This document shows positions 16,753-25,508 of a DNA stretch of 64,000 nucleotides, piece after piece. Source of the stretch: Flavobacteriaceae bacterium (GTDB lineage: Bacteria > Bacteroidota > Bacteroidia > Flavobacteriales > Flavobacteriaceae). A program made the translations under genes and the position numbers. Below the pieces are notes generated by a model. The model was not told the DNA's origin, searched no databases, and saw only the letters and a list, made by a program, of their open reading frames with translations. The stretch is taken from the NCBI GenBank assembly GCA_018402385.1, contig JAGYJA010000010.1:62001-126000 (forward strand). The letters are read 5' to 3'. Position 1 is the first letter of the stretch. Each line of letters begins with the position of its first letter.

Positions 16753-16890
16753 GTTGATTTATTTAACTTAATCATAAATATAATTAGGTTAAAAACAGCA
16801 ATTAAAACATTCAGTTTATAACTAATTTATTCTGTTGCGTGGGGGAAAGAATGTTTATTTTATCAAAATATAATCAATAAAATATAGAGT

Positions 16891-16934
16891 TTGAGCAGTT
16901 GAGCATTCAGTTTTGCTCAACTTTTTGCTCAACT
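16891..16934. repeat. Cluster of TTGAGCA/TGCTCAA boxes beside the tRNA
   Basis: TTGAGCA at 16891, AGTTGAGCA at 16897-16905 and its complement TGCTCAACT at 16914-16922 and 16926-16934: four copies in 44 bases, 50 bases from the 3' end of the tRNA. A fifth AGTTGAGCA lies at 16391-16399. Repeated short boxes at this position resemble integrase arm-type sites of an element using the tRNA as target. Confidence 0.45.
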
Positions 16935-16944
16935 TTTAAATAAG

Positions 16945-16978
16945 AAACCCTTGTAAATATTGAAACTTACAAGGGTTT
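16945..16978. terminator. Hairpin downstream of the tRNA
   Basis: AAACCCTTGTAA and TTACAAGGGTTT form a perfect 12-bp stem around 10 bases, six bases beyond the tRNA 3' end on the minus strand. Probably the tRNA terminator; it may also be part of an attachment site. Confidence 0.7.
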
Positions 16979-16983
16979 AGTTG

Positions 16984-17057
16984 TGGTCCCACATGGGCTC
17001 GAACCATGGACCCCCTGATTATGAGTCAGGTGCTCTAACCAGCTGAGCTATAGGACC
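16984..17057 (-). tRNA. tRNA with CAT anticodon (Met or Ile2)
   Basis: 74-base cloverleaf on the minus strand: acceptor GGTCCTA pairing with the GGGACC end, D-arm TAGCTCAGCTGGTTAGAGC, anticodon stem CCTGA/TCAGG with loop CTCATAA, T-arm GGTTCGAGCCC, discriminator A, CCA not encoded. The anticodon CAT fits elongator Met or lysidine-modified Ile2. Acceptor pairs C4-G69 and C5-G68 are those favoured by TilS in characterised Ile2 tRNAs, so Ile2 is possible; not decided. Its 3' end faces the accessory island, as expected for a tRNA-targeted insertion. Confidence 0.95.
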
Positions 17058-17157
17058 GTTTAAAATATTTCAGTATTTCAATTTGCTTCTGTAAGTATTC
17101 ACTGAATACTCTTGAGCCGGCAAATTTATAATTAGTTTGCTTATGGAGCAAACTTTT

Positions 17158-17565
17158 TTAAATATTTGTGTTTTCCTGACAAAGCTCAACCAAAACTCCG
17201 TTTGATGATTTTGGGTGTAAAAAACAGACAAGTTTGTTATCAGCACCTTTTTTTGGGGTTTCGTTGAGAACAATAAACCCTTCACTTTTTAATCGCTTGA
17301 TTTCCTTTTCAATATCATTTACATAAAAGGCGATATGATGGATTCCCTCTCCTCTTTTTTCAATAAACTTTGCAATAGGACTATCTGGGTTTGTTGCTTC
17401 CAGAAGTTCTATTTTACTTTCACCCACTTTGAAGAAAGAGGTATTGACCCCTTCCCCTTCAACGGTTTCTATTTTATAATGTTTTTTGCCTAAAAGCGCC
17501 GCATAAACTGCATTGGCTTTTTCCAGGTTTTTTACAGCGATGCCAATATGTTCTATCTTATTCAT
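17158..17565 (-). CDS. mce: Methylmalonyl-CoA epimerase
   Basis: 135 residues from the ATG at 17565. A longer open frame reaching 17682 would run into the rbfA promoter and adds residues unlike the family. Vicinal-oxygen-chelate fold with two beta-alpha-beta-beta-beta repeats: HIGIAVKNLEKA at the start (metal ligand His), ..IELLEATNPDSPIAKFIEKRGEGIHHIAFYV in the middle, and LVELCQ at the end with the ligand Glu. The size is typical. It interconverts (2R)- and (2S)-methylmalonyl-CoA in propionate and branched-chain catabolism. Divergent from rbfA, with a shared 62-base intergenic region. Confidence 0.92.
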   Translation of the reverse strand: MNKIEHIGIAVKNLEKANAVYAALLGKKHYKIETVEGEGVNTSFFKVGESKIELLEATNPDSPIAKFIEKRGEGIHHIAFYVNDIEKEIKRLKSEGFIVLNETPKKGADNKLVCFLHPKSSNGVLVELCQENTNI

Positions 17566-17615
17566 CTTTAGTATATCTTTTGTCTCAGTAAAAGTAAGAT
17601 AATCTTTAAATATAG

Positions 17616-17623
17616 TACTTTTG
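17616..17623 (+). promoter_or_regulatory. Promoter -7 element of rbfA
   Basis: TACTTTTG fits the Bacteroidota -7 consensus TAnnTTTG. The ATG lies only 4 bases downstream, implying a leaderless or nearly leaderless transcript. Confidence 0.6.
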
Positions 17624-17627
17624 CAAG

Positions 17628-18020
17628 ATGGAAAGTAACAGACAAAAAAAAATAGCCGGCGTTTTACAGAATGATCTTGCATCTATTCTTCAAAAAGCCT
17701 TAAAGAATGCCGGTCATACCGGAATTTTAATTTCTGTATCAAAAGTACAAGTCACTGTGGACCTGTCAATAGCTAAAGTATATGTAAGTATTTTTCCTTC
17801 AGAACACGCCATAAAAGTTGTCGAGGAAATAAATCAGGTTAAACACACCATCAAACATGAGATGGCTCAACTCACTAAAAATCAGTTGAGAAGAATGCCT
17901 AATTTGTACTTTTATAATGATGACTCTCTGGATTATATTGAAAAAATAGACAAAGCTGTAAAGGGAAAAGAAAACCCGATTACAAACTCTGATTTAATTG
18001 AAAAAAGAAAAAAATCCTAG
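17628..18020 (+). CDS. rbfA: Ribosome-binding factor A
   Basis: 130 residues. RbfA KH-like fold: RQKKIAGVLQNDLASILQ at the N-terminus, ISVSKVQVTVDLSIAKVYVSIFP in the core and QLRRMPNLYFYNDDSLDYIEKID near the C-terminus, all family hallmarks. It binds the 30S precursor and helps mature the 16S 5' end, especially in the cold. The permease gene starts 3 bases after its stop, an arrangement common in Flavobacteriia, so both share the rbfA promoter. Confidence 0.95.
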   Translation: MESNRQKKIAGVLQNDLASILQKALKNAGHTGILISVSKVQVTVDLSIAKVYVSIFPSEHAIKVVEEINQVKHTIKHEMAQLTKNQLRRMPNLYFYNDDSLDYIEKIDKAVKGKENPITNSDLIEKRKKS

Positions 18021-18023
18021 AAA

Positions 18024-19220
18024 GTGAAATTTTCCCTTTACATCGCCAAGCGTTATTTATTTTCAAAAAGTACCAATAACGCTATCAACATTATAACAGC
18101 TATTGCGGGTATTGGTGTTGTAGTTGGGGCTATGTCATTATTTATTGTGCTCTCAGGATTTTCTGGGCTTAAGGATTTTAGTTTGCAATTTAGTTCTGTT
18201 TTTGATTCAGATTTAAAGGTTTATCCCGAAAAAGGAAAGACACTTATTCTCACTGAAAAACAGGAGCAAATGCTTCATCAAATCAACGAAATTGAAGCCT
18301 TTTCAAAGGTTATTGAAGAACGAGTTTTTCTCACTTTTAAAGGGAAAAACAGTATTTCACACATCAAGGGTGTTGATCAAAATTATCAACGTGTAAATGC
18401 CATTGACAGCACTCTTTTTCACGGGGGGTGGTTTGAAAGCGATAATACCGCTGTTGTTGGGGCTCAAATTTCAAGAAATTTAAATCTCGGGGTTTATGAT
18501 TATTCAGAGTTGTTAGAAATCTATGTGCCCATTCCCGGAAGTGGTCAAATTACAGATGTCTCTCAAGCTTTTAATAAAGAGCATGTGGTCGTCTCTGGTA
18601 TCTATCATGTTAATGAAGAGCTCAATTCAAAATATGTGTTCACCCCCATTGAATTAGCAAAAACATTGCTTTTATTTGATGACAATATAATTAGCTCCAT
18701 TGAAATTAAACTCATTCCTGAAGCGAATGAAGAAGATGTAATAACAAAGGTTTCTGAAATTTTAGATCAAAATATTGTCTTTAAAAATCGGATGCAACAA
18801 AATGACGCCCTATACAAAATGTTGAATACAGAGAATCTGGCTGTATATCTCATTTTTACTTTGGTTTTAATTATTGCGATTTTTAATGTGATTGCCAGCA
18901 TTATTATGATCATTTTGGATAAAAAACACAACATTAAGACCTTAAAAAACCTAGGGGCGACCCTTAAAGAAATAAGGCAAATCTTTTATCTTCAGGGAGT
19001 ATTAATGACTGTTCTAGGCGGAATAGTGGGAATATTTTTGGGTATCATTGTCATTCTTTTGCAACTGCAATTTAATTTAGTGATGATAACGGCTACCCTG
19101 CCATATCCTGTAAAACTGGAGTTTTCTAATGTAGTATTAGTCTTTATAACAATCCTTCTTTTGGGCATCATTGCCTCCCGTATTGCCTCAAGCAGGGTAC
19201 GCGAAGGTTTAATTGATTAA
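18024..19220 (+). CDS. LolC/LolE-type ABC transporter permease (FtsX domain)
   Basis: 398 residues from a GTG start. An N-terminal TM helix (about 20-45: AINIITAIAGIGVVVGAMSLFIVLSG) is followed by a periplasmic MacB-like domain (about 50-250) and three C-terminal helices of the FtsX fold (about 275-300, 325-350, 365-385), with SRIASSRVREGLID at the end. This is the architecture of lipoprotein-releasing permeases that, with LolD, extract lipoproteins from the inner membrane. The cognate ATPase is not nearby, as is often the case. Coupled to rbfA; converges with dusB, overlapping by 4 bases. Confidence 0.88.
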   Translation: MKFSLYIAKRYLFSKSTNNAINIITAIAGIGVVVGAMSLFIVLSGFSGLKDFSLQFSSVFDSDLKVYPEKGKTLILTEKQEQMLHQINEIEAFSKVIEERVFLTFKGKNSISHIKGVDQNYQRVNAIDSTLFHGGWFESDNTAVVGAQISRNLNLGVYDYSELLEIYVPIPGSGQITDVSQAFNKEHVVVSGIYHVNEELNSKYVFTPIELAKTLLLFDDNIISSIEIKLIPEANEEDVITKVSEILDQNIVFKNRMQQNDALYKMLNTENLAVYLIFTLVLIIAIFNVIASIIMIILDKKHNIKTLKNLGATLKEIRQIFYLQGVLMTVLGGIVGIFLGIIVILLQLQFNLVMITATLPYPVKLEFSNVVLVFITILLLGIIASRIASSRVREGLID

Positions 19221-20209
19221 ACAAATTGAAAGTCGTGAAATAACTCCAGCGCTTCTTCAAAAACAGCAAAAACCGAATCTGCATCATCGCTGGTTACCAT
19301 TTTTGTTCTGAATTCTTTGAAATTTGGAATCCCTTTGAAGTAGTTGGTATAATGTCTTCGCGTTTCAAAAACACCTAATTTTTCGCCTTTCCAATCGATA
19401 GCCATTTGAAGATGCCTTCTTGCGGCATCAACACGTTCCTGCATTGTGGGAGGTGACAAATGATTTCCGGTTTCAAAATAATGCTTTACTTCTCTAAAAA
19501 ACCAGGGATATCCAATGCTTGCTCGCCCAATCATAGCGCCATCAAGTCCATACTTATCGCGCATTTCCATAGCGCGTTCAGGAGTGTCCACATCACCGTT
19601 GCCAAAAACCGGGATATGCATTCTGGGATTGCTTTTTACCTCGGCAATGGGAGCCCAGTTGGCGTCTCCTTTATACATTTGTGCACGGGTTCTTCCATGG
19701 ATAGATATAGCTTTACAACCCACATCCTGAAGTCGCTCTGCAACTTCTACTATCTTAATAGAGTTTTCATCCCAGCCCAAGCGTGTTTTTACGGTAATGG
19801 GGAGATTGGTGTGTTTGACCATTGCTTTGGTTAAAGAAACCATCAAATCAATATCTTTTAAAATACCTGCTCCTGCTCCTTTTGAAACAACTTTTTTAAC
19901 AGGACAACCAAAATTTATATCAATAATATCCGGGCCTGAAGCTTCTACAATTTCAACACTTTGCAACATTGATTCCAGGTTGGCGCCAAAAATTTGTATG
20001 CCCACAGGGCGTTCTTTTTCATAGATATCCAGCTTCATAACACTTTTTGCTGCATCCCGAATGAGTCCTTCACTGGAGATAAATTCAGTGAAAACAACAT
20101 CTGCACCCTGCTCTTTGCAAAGCGCTCTAAAGGGCGGGTCGCTCACGTCCTCCATGGGAGCAAGCAGCAACGGAAATTCTCCAACATCAATGGATCCAAT
20201 TTTTGACAT
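19217..20209 (-). CDS. dusB: tRNA-dihydrouridine synthase B
   Basis: 330 residues, TIM-barrel flavoprotein. LLLAPMEDVSDPPFR at the FMN-binding start, GIQIFG, INFGCPVKKV with catalytic Cys102, KTRLGWD, SIHGRTRAQMYKG and GNGDVDTPERA phosphate-binding loops are all present. Reduces specific uridines of tRNA using NADPH. The length and DPPFR start favour DusB over DusA/C. Monocistronic, with a promoter element upstream; the 3' end overlaps the permease gene on the other strand. Confidence 0.93.
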   Translation of the reverse strand: MSKIGSIDVGEFPLLLAPMEDVSDPPFRALCKEQGADVVFTEFISSEGLIRDAAKSVMKLDIYEKERPVGIQIFGANLESMLQSVEIVEASGPDIIDINFGCPVKKVVSKGAGAGILKDIDLMVSLTKAMVKHTNLPITVKTRLGWDENSIKIVEVAERLQDVGCKAISIHGRTRAQMYKGDANWAPIAEVKSNPRMHIPVFGNGDVDTPERAMEMRDKYGLDGAMIGRASIGYPWFFREVKHYFETGNHLSPPTMQERVDAARRHLQMAIDWKGEKLGVFETRRHYTNYFKGIPNFKEFRTKMVTSDDADSVFAVFEEALELFHDFQFV

Positions 20210-20225
20210 ACACCAAGTTTGGTGG

Positions 20226-20233
20226 CAAAGTTA
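20226..20233 (-). promoter_or_regulatory. Promoter -7 element of dusB
   Basis: TAACTTTG on the minus strand, 16 bases upstream of the dusB ATG; fits TAnnTTTG. Confidence 0.55.
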
Positions 20234-20275
20234 GGGGTTTTTTTGAGAAAATTGATGAAGACAAATTTTGTCTCT

Positions 20276-22678
20276 TTAATCAATGCGATTGCGTTCCTCA
20301 TTCCTGATTTGATTGGCATTTTCTTTCAATCTAAAATTGCCAAAATTGTAAATAAAGCCTAGAAGTAAATATCTTGATTCTGTTTTAGCAAAATAGCTGT
20401 TTCTCTGGTTAAGGAAATTTGATTCTAATTTTCTGTCAGTGGTGTCAAATATATCATTTACTGTTAAAGTGAACTCTGCTCGATTATTCCAAAAAGTCTT
20501 TCGGGCACTAATTGAAACAGTGGTAAAGTCATCCATTAAATAATTTCCTGTTGCAAGCCCGGATAAGTGAACCAATGTTAGATCTGCTTTTAACGTTTTG
20601 TCTTTGCTTATTGTAAAGGAGTTTAAAAATTGAGTAAAAATTCCGCTGGAACTTACGGTCACAAACTCGTTGTTGCTTTCGATGGCAAAAAAAGAATTTT
20701 CTTCATAAAATAGCGAATTATAATTATAAAAAAACCACCAGTCTTTAATGTATGTGTAGTACCTAAATTCAAACCCATAACCTTGCTTGTCCTCAATATT
20801 TGTTGAAACACTTCTTAAAAAGCGATTTTCATTGTTTTGAAAACTTAGCACATCAACCGCTCCCTGTGTAGTTCTGTAATAGAACTCAAAGGTGTATTTA
20901 TTTTCTGCTACATACTGCAAGCTGTAACGGTCTTGGATTGCAGGTTGCAAATCTGGGTCTCCCGTTGTAAAGTTATTTTCATTAATAAAATAACTGAATG
21001 GGTTTAACAGACTATAATTCGGTCGCTCTATACTTCTTTTGTATGCTAAAGTAAAATCATGATTTTGGTTGGGTATAAAATTTAAACTTAGGTTTGGGAA
21101 CCAATCCATGTAATTTGTTTCTGTTTCTTGAACTAAGGTGACTGAATTTCCGGTTGTTTCGGTATATTCCCCTCTTATTCCGGCTCTTACTTGCCATTTT
21201 TCCCAGTTTTTTGAGAAACTAAAGTATCCTGCAAAAACATTTTCTTCATATTTAAAATTATCAGAGAGAAGTGGGTTGAATTGCTGAGATCCATTAATAT
21301 TATCAAAAAAGACTATTCCATTTTCTGAGTTGATTGAAGATACCTTGGCTCCTAATTCAACAGGCATTTTGAATAACTGAGTAGTAAAATCAAGCTGCCC
21401 CACATAAATATTTATATCTTGATTAGCATCAGTCAAAAAAGAATTGTTTCTTAAAAAAGTTTGATCTGGTAAAAAATAATTAGTGTTAACATCTTGAAGT
21501 CTCGATTGATCAAAATTAGTGTAGTGTGCATTAAACTTAAGTGACGTCCCTTTTGTATTGAATTTGTGATTCACACCAAAATCAAATGCCAAATTGTTTT
21601 TATTTGAGTCCAGACCACTTTTTGTGGTAAACAATGAGTCCAATTGCATTTGGGGATTAAATATTTCGGCTAACTCATTGTTTGAATAAGTGGTTTTTGG
21701 GTTTAAAGAGATTAGAGAAGATAAGTTCAATATGGTTTTATCGCTTAAAGAATAGTCAATAATTGCATTTATTGCGTGTGTTTCAGACCTGGTTATTCTT
21801 TGAAAATCTGTTTCCCAAAAAGAATTAATTGTGTTATCTGGTTCAAAGAAAGTTATTTCACTCAGGTCGTTTTTGTGTTCTTTTCGCTTTCTGAAATTGT
21901 AATTAAGAAATAAGTTGAGTTTTTCGTTTTTAAAATAGTGACTCGTTCCTGCGCTATATTTTGGGAAAATGGCTTGTTCAAATCCTCCCGAAACACTTCC
22001 TTTATAACCGGGAGTAAGTGCCCTGCTTGTGACTATATTTATAATGATACCACTGTCAGCATCATACCGTGCTCCCGGGTTGGTAATTACTTCTACACTC
22101 TTAACATTTGATCCGGCAAACCCTTCAAGTAAACTTTGAATCTCAGAAGGTGAAATATTGACTTTGCGATCATTAATATAAACTGTAGCCGATTGATTTT
22201 GAACTGTTATCCCATTTTGTTGAACAATAACACTGGGAGTTCTTTTCAAAATATCCATAGAACTACCATTTGAAAGCGAGGTATTTTCGACATTAAAAAT
22301 AAGGCGGTCAATCTCCCTTTGAATTGTAGGTTTTTTGGAGTGAATATTAACCTCTACCAAATCCTCAGGAATTTCATGGAGTATAAAATCTCCCAAATCT
22401 AAATCAGAATTTACTTCAGCAGGAATAAATAAATCCTCAAACCCAATGAAGCTCGCCTTTAACACAAAAGCCCCTTGAGAAATTGTATTGAATACAAATT
22501 GACCATCAACTCCGGTTGAAGTTCCGGAAACAAATGTTGAGTCACTTGCTTTTAATAAAACAACTGTAACATAAGAAAGCGAATTTTTCTCCACATCTAC
22601 AATTTTGCCTGAAACAGTAAATTGTTGCGCATGTAGCGATGTCGCCAAGAAAAATATAAATATAAAAACCTTATCCAT
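20276..22678 (-). CDS. TonB-dependent receptor / outer-membrane beta-barrel family protein
   Basis: 800 residues. A signal peptide (ending LHAQQ) is followed by a carboxypeptidase-regulatory-like Ig domain (about 20-105: FTVSGKIVDVEKNSLSYVTVVLLKASD), a plug (about 120-215: IDRLIFNVENTSLSNGSSMDILKRTPSV, NPGARYDADSGIINI-like) and a long barrel with many alternating strands, ending in a barrel-closing LLGFIYNFGNF region. It belongs to the OMP_b-brl_3 group, many members of which handle siderophores or peptides; the substrate is not visible here. No SusD partner or TonB box pair next to it. Monocistronic between dusB and lepA. Confidence 0.88.
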   Translation of the reverse strand: MDKVFIFIFFLATSLHAQQFTVSGKIVDVEKNSLSYVTVVLLKASDSTFVSGTSTGVDGQFVFNTISQGAFVLKASFIGFEDLFIPAEVNSDLDLGDFILHEIPEDLVEVNIHSKKPTIQREIDRLIFNVENTSLSNGSSMDILKRTPSVIVQQNGITVQNQSATVYINDRKVNISPSEIQSLLEGFAGSNVKSVEVITNPGARYDADSGIIINIVTSRALTPGYKGSVSGGFEQAIFPKYSAGTSHYFKNEKLNLFLNYNFRKRKEHKNDLSEITFFEPDNTINSFWETDFQRITRSETHAINAIIDYSLSDKTILNLSSLISLNPKTTYSNNELAEIFNPQMQLDSLFTTKSGLDSNKNNLAFDFGVNHKFNTKGTSLKFNAHYTNFDQSRLQDVNTNYFLPDQTFLRNNSFLTDANQDINIYVGQLDFTTQLFKMPVELGAKVSSINSENGIVFFDNINGSQQFNPLLSDNFKYEENVFAGYFSFSKNWEKWQVRAGIRGEYTETTGNSVTLVQETETNYMDWFPNLSLNFIPNQNHDFTLAYKRSIERPNYSLLNPFSYFINENNFTTGDPDLQPAIQDRYSLQYVAENKYTFEFYYRTTQGAVDVLSFQNNENRFLRSVSTNIEDKQGYGFEFRYYTYIKDWWFFYNYNSLFYEENSFFAIESNNEFVTVSSSGIFTQFLNSFTISKDKTLKADLTLVHLSGLATGNYLMDDFTTVSISARKTFWNNRAEFTLTVNDIFDTTDRKLESNFLNQRNSYFAKTESRYLLLGFIYNFGNFRLKENANQIRNEERNRID

Positions 22679-22865
22679 TAAAAAAGAATTAGTGGAGGTG
22701 AATATTCAAGGCTTTTTGTTTTGGGGAAACGAAAGCGGCAACTTTTATATCTTACAAATTTGTTAAAAAAAACCTAATAATTAACGGTAAATAGCATTTT
22801 TTTTTGTTAAAGTGTAAATATGCCGTTTATCTTTGTTTTATGTAAGGGATGATGCCTAAATAAAT

Positions 22866-22873
22866 TATATTTG
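22866..22873 (+). promoter_or_regulatory. Promoter -7 element of lepA
   Basis: TATATTTG, 30 bases upstream of the lepA ATG. A second match, TATCTTTG at 22828-22835, could be an alternative start site. Confidence 0.55.
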
Positions 22874-22903
22874 CAAATTCAAAAGATTGAGAGGCAGACC
22901 CCT

Positions 22904-24700
22904 ATGAAAAACATACGAAATTTTTGCATCATTGCACATATTGATCACGGAAAGAGTACCCTGGCTGACAGGCTTTTGGATGCCACTGGTTCTGTTACTT
23001 CACGTGAAAAGCAAGAGCAACTGCTTGACAACATGGATTTGGAGCGTGAGCGTGGTATCACAATAAAAAGTCACGCCATCCAGATGGAATACACTTACAA
23101 GGGTGAACATTATATTTTAAACTTAATAGACACCCCGGGCCACGTTGATTTTTCTTACGAGGTTTCCAGGTCCATAGCTGCCTGTGAAGGAGCTCTTCTT
23201 ATTGTTGATGCCGCTCAAAGCATACAGGCTCAAACCATTTCAAATTTATATTTGGCTTTAGAAAATGACCTTGAAATCATCCCAGTTTTGAACAAAGTGG
23301 ATTTGCCGAGTGCTAATCCTGAAGAGGTAACTGATGATATTGTAGAGCTTTTGGGCTGTGCACACGAGGATGTTATCCCTGCAAGTGCAAAAACTGGAAT
23401 TGGTATTGATGAAATTCTAGCCGCAATCATTGAACGTATACCTGCGCCAAAAGGAAACCCCGACGAACCACTTCAGGCATTAATTTTTGATTCTGTTTAC
23501 AACCCTTTTCGTGGGGTGGAAACCATCTTTAGGGTAATTAACGGAAGCATCAAAAAAGGACAAAAAATTAAATTTGTTGCTACCGGAAAGACTTATAATG
23601 CCGACGAAGTGGGCACTTTAAAATTAAAGCAAGCACCAAAAAATGAAATAAAAGCGGGCGACGTGGGTTACCTCATCACCGGAATCAAAGATGCCCGGGA
23701 TGTTAAAGTGGGGGACACGATTACAGATGCACTCAATCCATCCAAAAATCCCGTTTCTGGTTTTGAAGATGTAAAACCCATGGTTTTTGCCGGCATTTAT
23801 CCCGTCGATACCGAAGAATATGAAGAATTGCGTTCCTCTATGGAAAAATTGCAACTCAATGATGCTTCTTTGGTTTTTGTTCCGGAAAGTTCAGCGGCAC
23901 TTGGTTTTGGTTTTCGTTGTGGATTTTTAGGGATGTTGCATCTTGAAATTATTCAGGAACGATTGGAACGTGAATTTGATATGACGGTCATTACAACGGT
24001 TCCCAACGTGTCTTATCACGCCTTTTCCACAAAGCACCCCAATGATAGTATTATTGTTAACAACCCTTCAGACCTGCCAGACCCTTCCAGTCTGGATCGT
24101 GTTGAAGAGCCTTATATCAAAGCAACCATCATCACAAAAGCTGACTTTGTTGGAAATGTGATGTCACTTTGTATCGAGAAGCGCGGCATGATAACAAATC
24201 AAACTTATTTAACTCCGGAGCGTGTTGAATTAACCTTCGATATGCCACTTGCCGAAATTGTATTTGACTTTTATGACCGCTTAAAAACCGTTTCAAAAGG
24301 ATATGCTTCATTTGATTATTCACCAATTGGTATGCGCGCTTCCAAACTTGTGCGAGTTGACATCCTATTAAATGCCCAAACGGTCGATGCCTTGTCTTCT
24401 TTAATTCACGTTGACAATGCACACAACATAGGTAAAAAAATGTGTGAAAAGCTTCGTGAACTTATTCCAAGACAGCAATTTGATATTCCTATTCAAGCAG
24501 CTATTGGTTCAAAAATTATCGCCAGAGAAACTATCAAAGCGCTTAGAAAAGACGTTACTGCAAAATGTTATGGTGGGGATATTTCGCGTAAGCGAAAACT
24601 GCTTGAAAAACAGAAAAAAGGGAAGAAACGTATGCGCCAAGTGGGTAATGTTGAAATCCCACAACAAGCGTTTATGGCTGTTTTGAAGCTGAATGATTAA
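22904..24700 (+). CDS. lepA: Elongation factor 4 (LepA)
   Basis: 598 residues from the ATG at 22904; an in-frame TTG at 22871 lies in the promoter and is not a start. G-domain motifs: AHIDHGKST (G1), RERGITIKS (G2 region), DTPGH (G3), NKVDLP (G4), SAKTG (G5). The domain II, III and V set and the basic LepA C-terminal domain ([30 protein letters not shown]) are complete. A ribosomal GTPase that acts in initiation/elongation quality control under stress. Single gene closed by a strong terminator. Confidence 0.97.
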   Translation: MKNIRNFCIIAHIDHGKSTLADRLLDATGSVTSREKQEQLLDNMDLERERGITIKSHAIQMEYTYKGEHYILNLIDTPGHVDFSYEVSRSIAACEGALLIVDAAQSIQAQTISNLYLALENDLEIIPVLNKVDLPSANPEEVTDDIVELLGCAHEDVIPASAKTGIGIDEILAAIIERIPAPKGNPDEPLQALIFDSVYNPFRGVETIFRVINGSIKKGQKIKFVATGKTYNADEVGTLKLKQAPKNEIKAGDVGYLITGIKDARDVKVGDTITDALNPSKNPVSGFEDVKPMVFAGIYPVDTEEYEELRSSMEKLQLNDASLVFVPESSAALGFGFRCGFLGMLHLEIIQERLEREFDMTVITTVPNVSYHAFSTKHPNDSIIVNNPSDLPDPSSLDRVEEPYIKATIITKADFVGNVMSLCIEKRGMITNQTYLTPERVELTFDMPLAEIVFDFYDRLKTVSKGYASFDYSPIGMRASKLVRVDILLNAQTVDALSSLIHVDNAHNIGKKMCEKLRELIPRQQFDIPIQAAIGSKIIARETIKALRKDVTAKCYGGDISRKRKLLEKQKKGKKRMRQVGNVEIPQQAFMAVLKLND

Positions 24701-24707
24701 AAAAATA

Positions 24708-24742
24708 CACCCAAACTTTATATGTTGATAAAAGTTTGGGTG
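24708..24742. terminator. Intrinsic terminator after lepA
   Basis: CACCCAAACTTT and AAAGTTTGGGTG form a perfect 12-bp stem, preceded by A-rich and followed by AT-rich sequence. It may serve both strands. Confidence 0.85.
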
Positions 24743-24798
24743 AATATTTAAGTTTTGATTTGAAAAGGACTACAGTTGATTCCTCCTTTAATCTCTAA

Positions 24799-25050
24799 TT
24801 AGCACTCTAAAAGTTCCAGAACGGCCTCAAAAGATTCCGCATCCTCACAATCTTTATTTATATAAGCTTCAATGGCTGATCTTAAAGCATTGCAGTTTGC
24901 CTCAGATGGGTCTTCCCCAAATGCCTCAGTTGCAGCCGAAAGTTCAGTTGTTAATTGTTCACAGCTTTTTCCGCCACCATCATCATCGCTTGAACAAGAG
25001 GTAAATCCAATAACAGCAACGACGGCTAATGATAAAAATAATTTTTTCAT
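24799..25050 (-). CDS. Small lipoprotein, unknown function
   Basis: 83 residues. Signal and lipobox GFTSCSS with an Asp/Gly-rich tether right after the Cys (SSDDDGGG), the usual surface-export-like pattern of Bacteroidota lipoproteins. The mature part is about 60 residues, helical, with four Cys (CEQL, NCNAL, DCED, LLEC) placed to make two disulfides. No family recognised. Neighbours another tiny lipoprotein of the same build at 25138. Confidence 0.7.
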   Translation of the reverse strand: MKKLFLSLAVVAVIGFTSCSSDDDGGGKSCEQLTTELSAATEAFGEDPSEANCNALRSAIEAYINKDCEDAESFEAVLELLEC

Positions 25051-25137
25051 GACTTGATTGTATTTATTTAGTTAATTTTCGACAATATGAAAACAATCTT
25101 AATAAAATCAAAATAAAACCCTACTTTAGAATCATTC

Positions 25138-25359
25138 TCAATTACAAGAGGCACCCTCAGCAATCAATCCATCAAGATAAACAGCATAACTCACTCCAGT
25201 ATCTTCTCCATTTACTGAAGCATTGCCGTTGCTTTCTTTGCAAAGTTCAAATGAAGTTGTAATCTCTGAGCTACACGTTCTGCAATCTGCCGCGTCATCA
25301 TCTTTACATGAGGTAAACATTAAAATCGAAATCCCCACAAAGGCTAAAGTTTTTTTCAT
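25138..25359 (-). CDS. Small lipoprotein, unknown function
   Basis: 73 residues; lipobox MFTSCKDDD, then a short Cys-rich domain (CRTC, ELCKE, ASCN). It shares the layout (lipobox, DDD tether, four Cys) with the lipoprotein at 24799, and the final Cys lies at the extreme C-terminus in both. They may be distant paralogues. Monocistronic, with 87 bases to the next gene. Function unknown. Confidence 0.68.
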   Translation of the reverse strand: MKKTLAFVGISILMFTSCKDDDAADCRTCSSEITTSFELCKESNGNASVNGEDTGVSYAVYLDGLIAEGASCN

Positions 25360-25508
25360 AATACTTATTTCTATTGCTTCAAATATAGGGAACGTTTTAT
25401 AAAAGTCTTTTCGTGTGAAACGAGTTTGTTAAAAATCATACAAATCATAACAATCTTCTAAAAGAAGTGAAAGCCTTTTCTTAATTTGCAGACTTTTAAA
25501 AGTTCATT

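Noticed and set aside
17566..17682. N-terminal extension of the epimerase gene
   Set aside because: Runs into the rbfA coding start and promoter; the family begins at MNKIEHIG.
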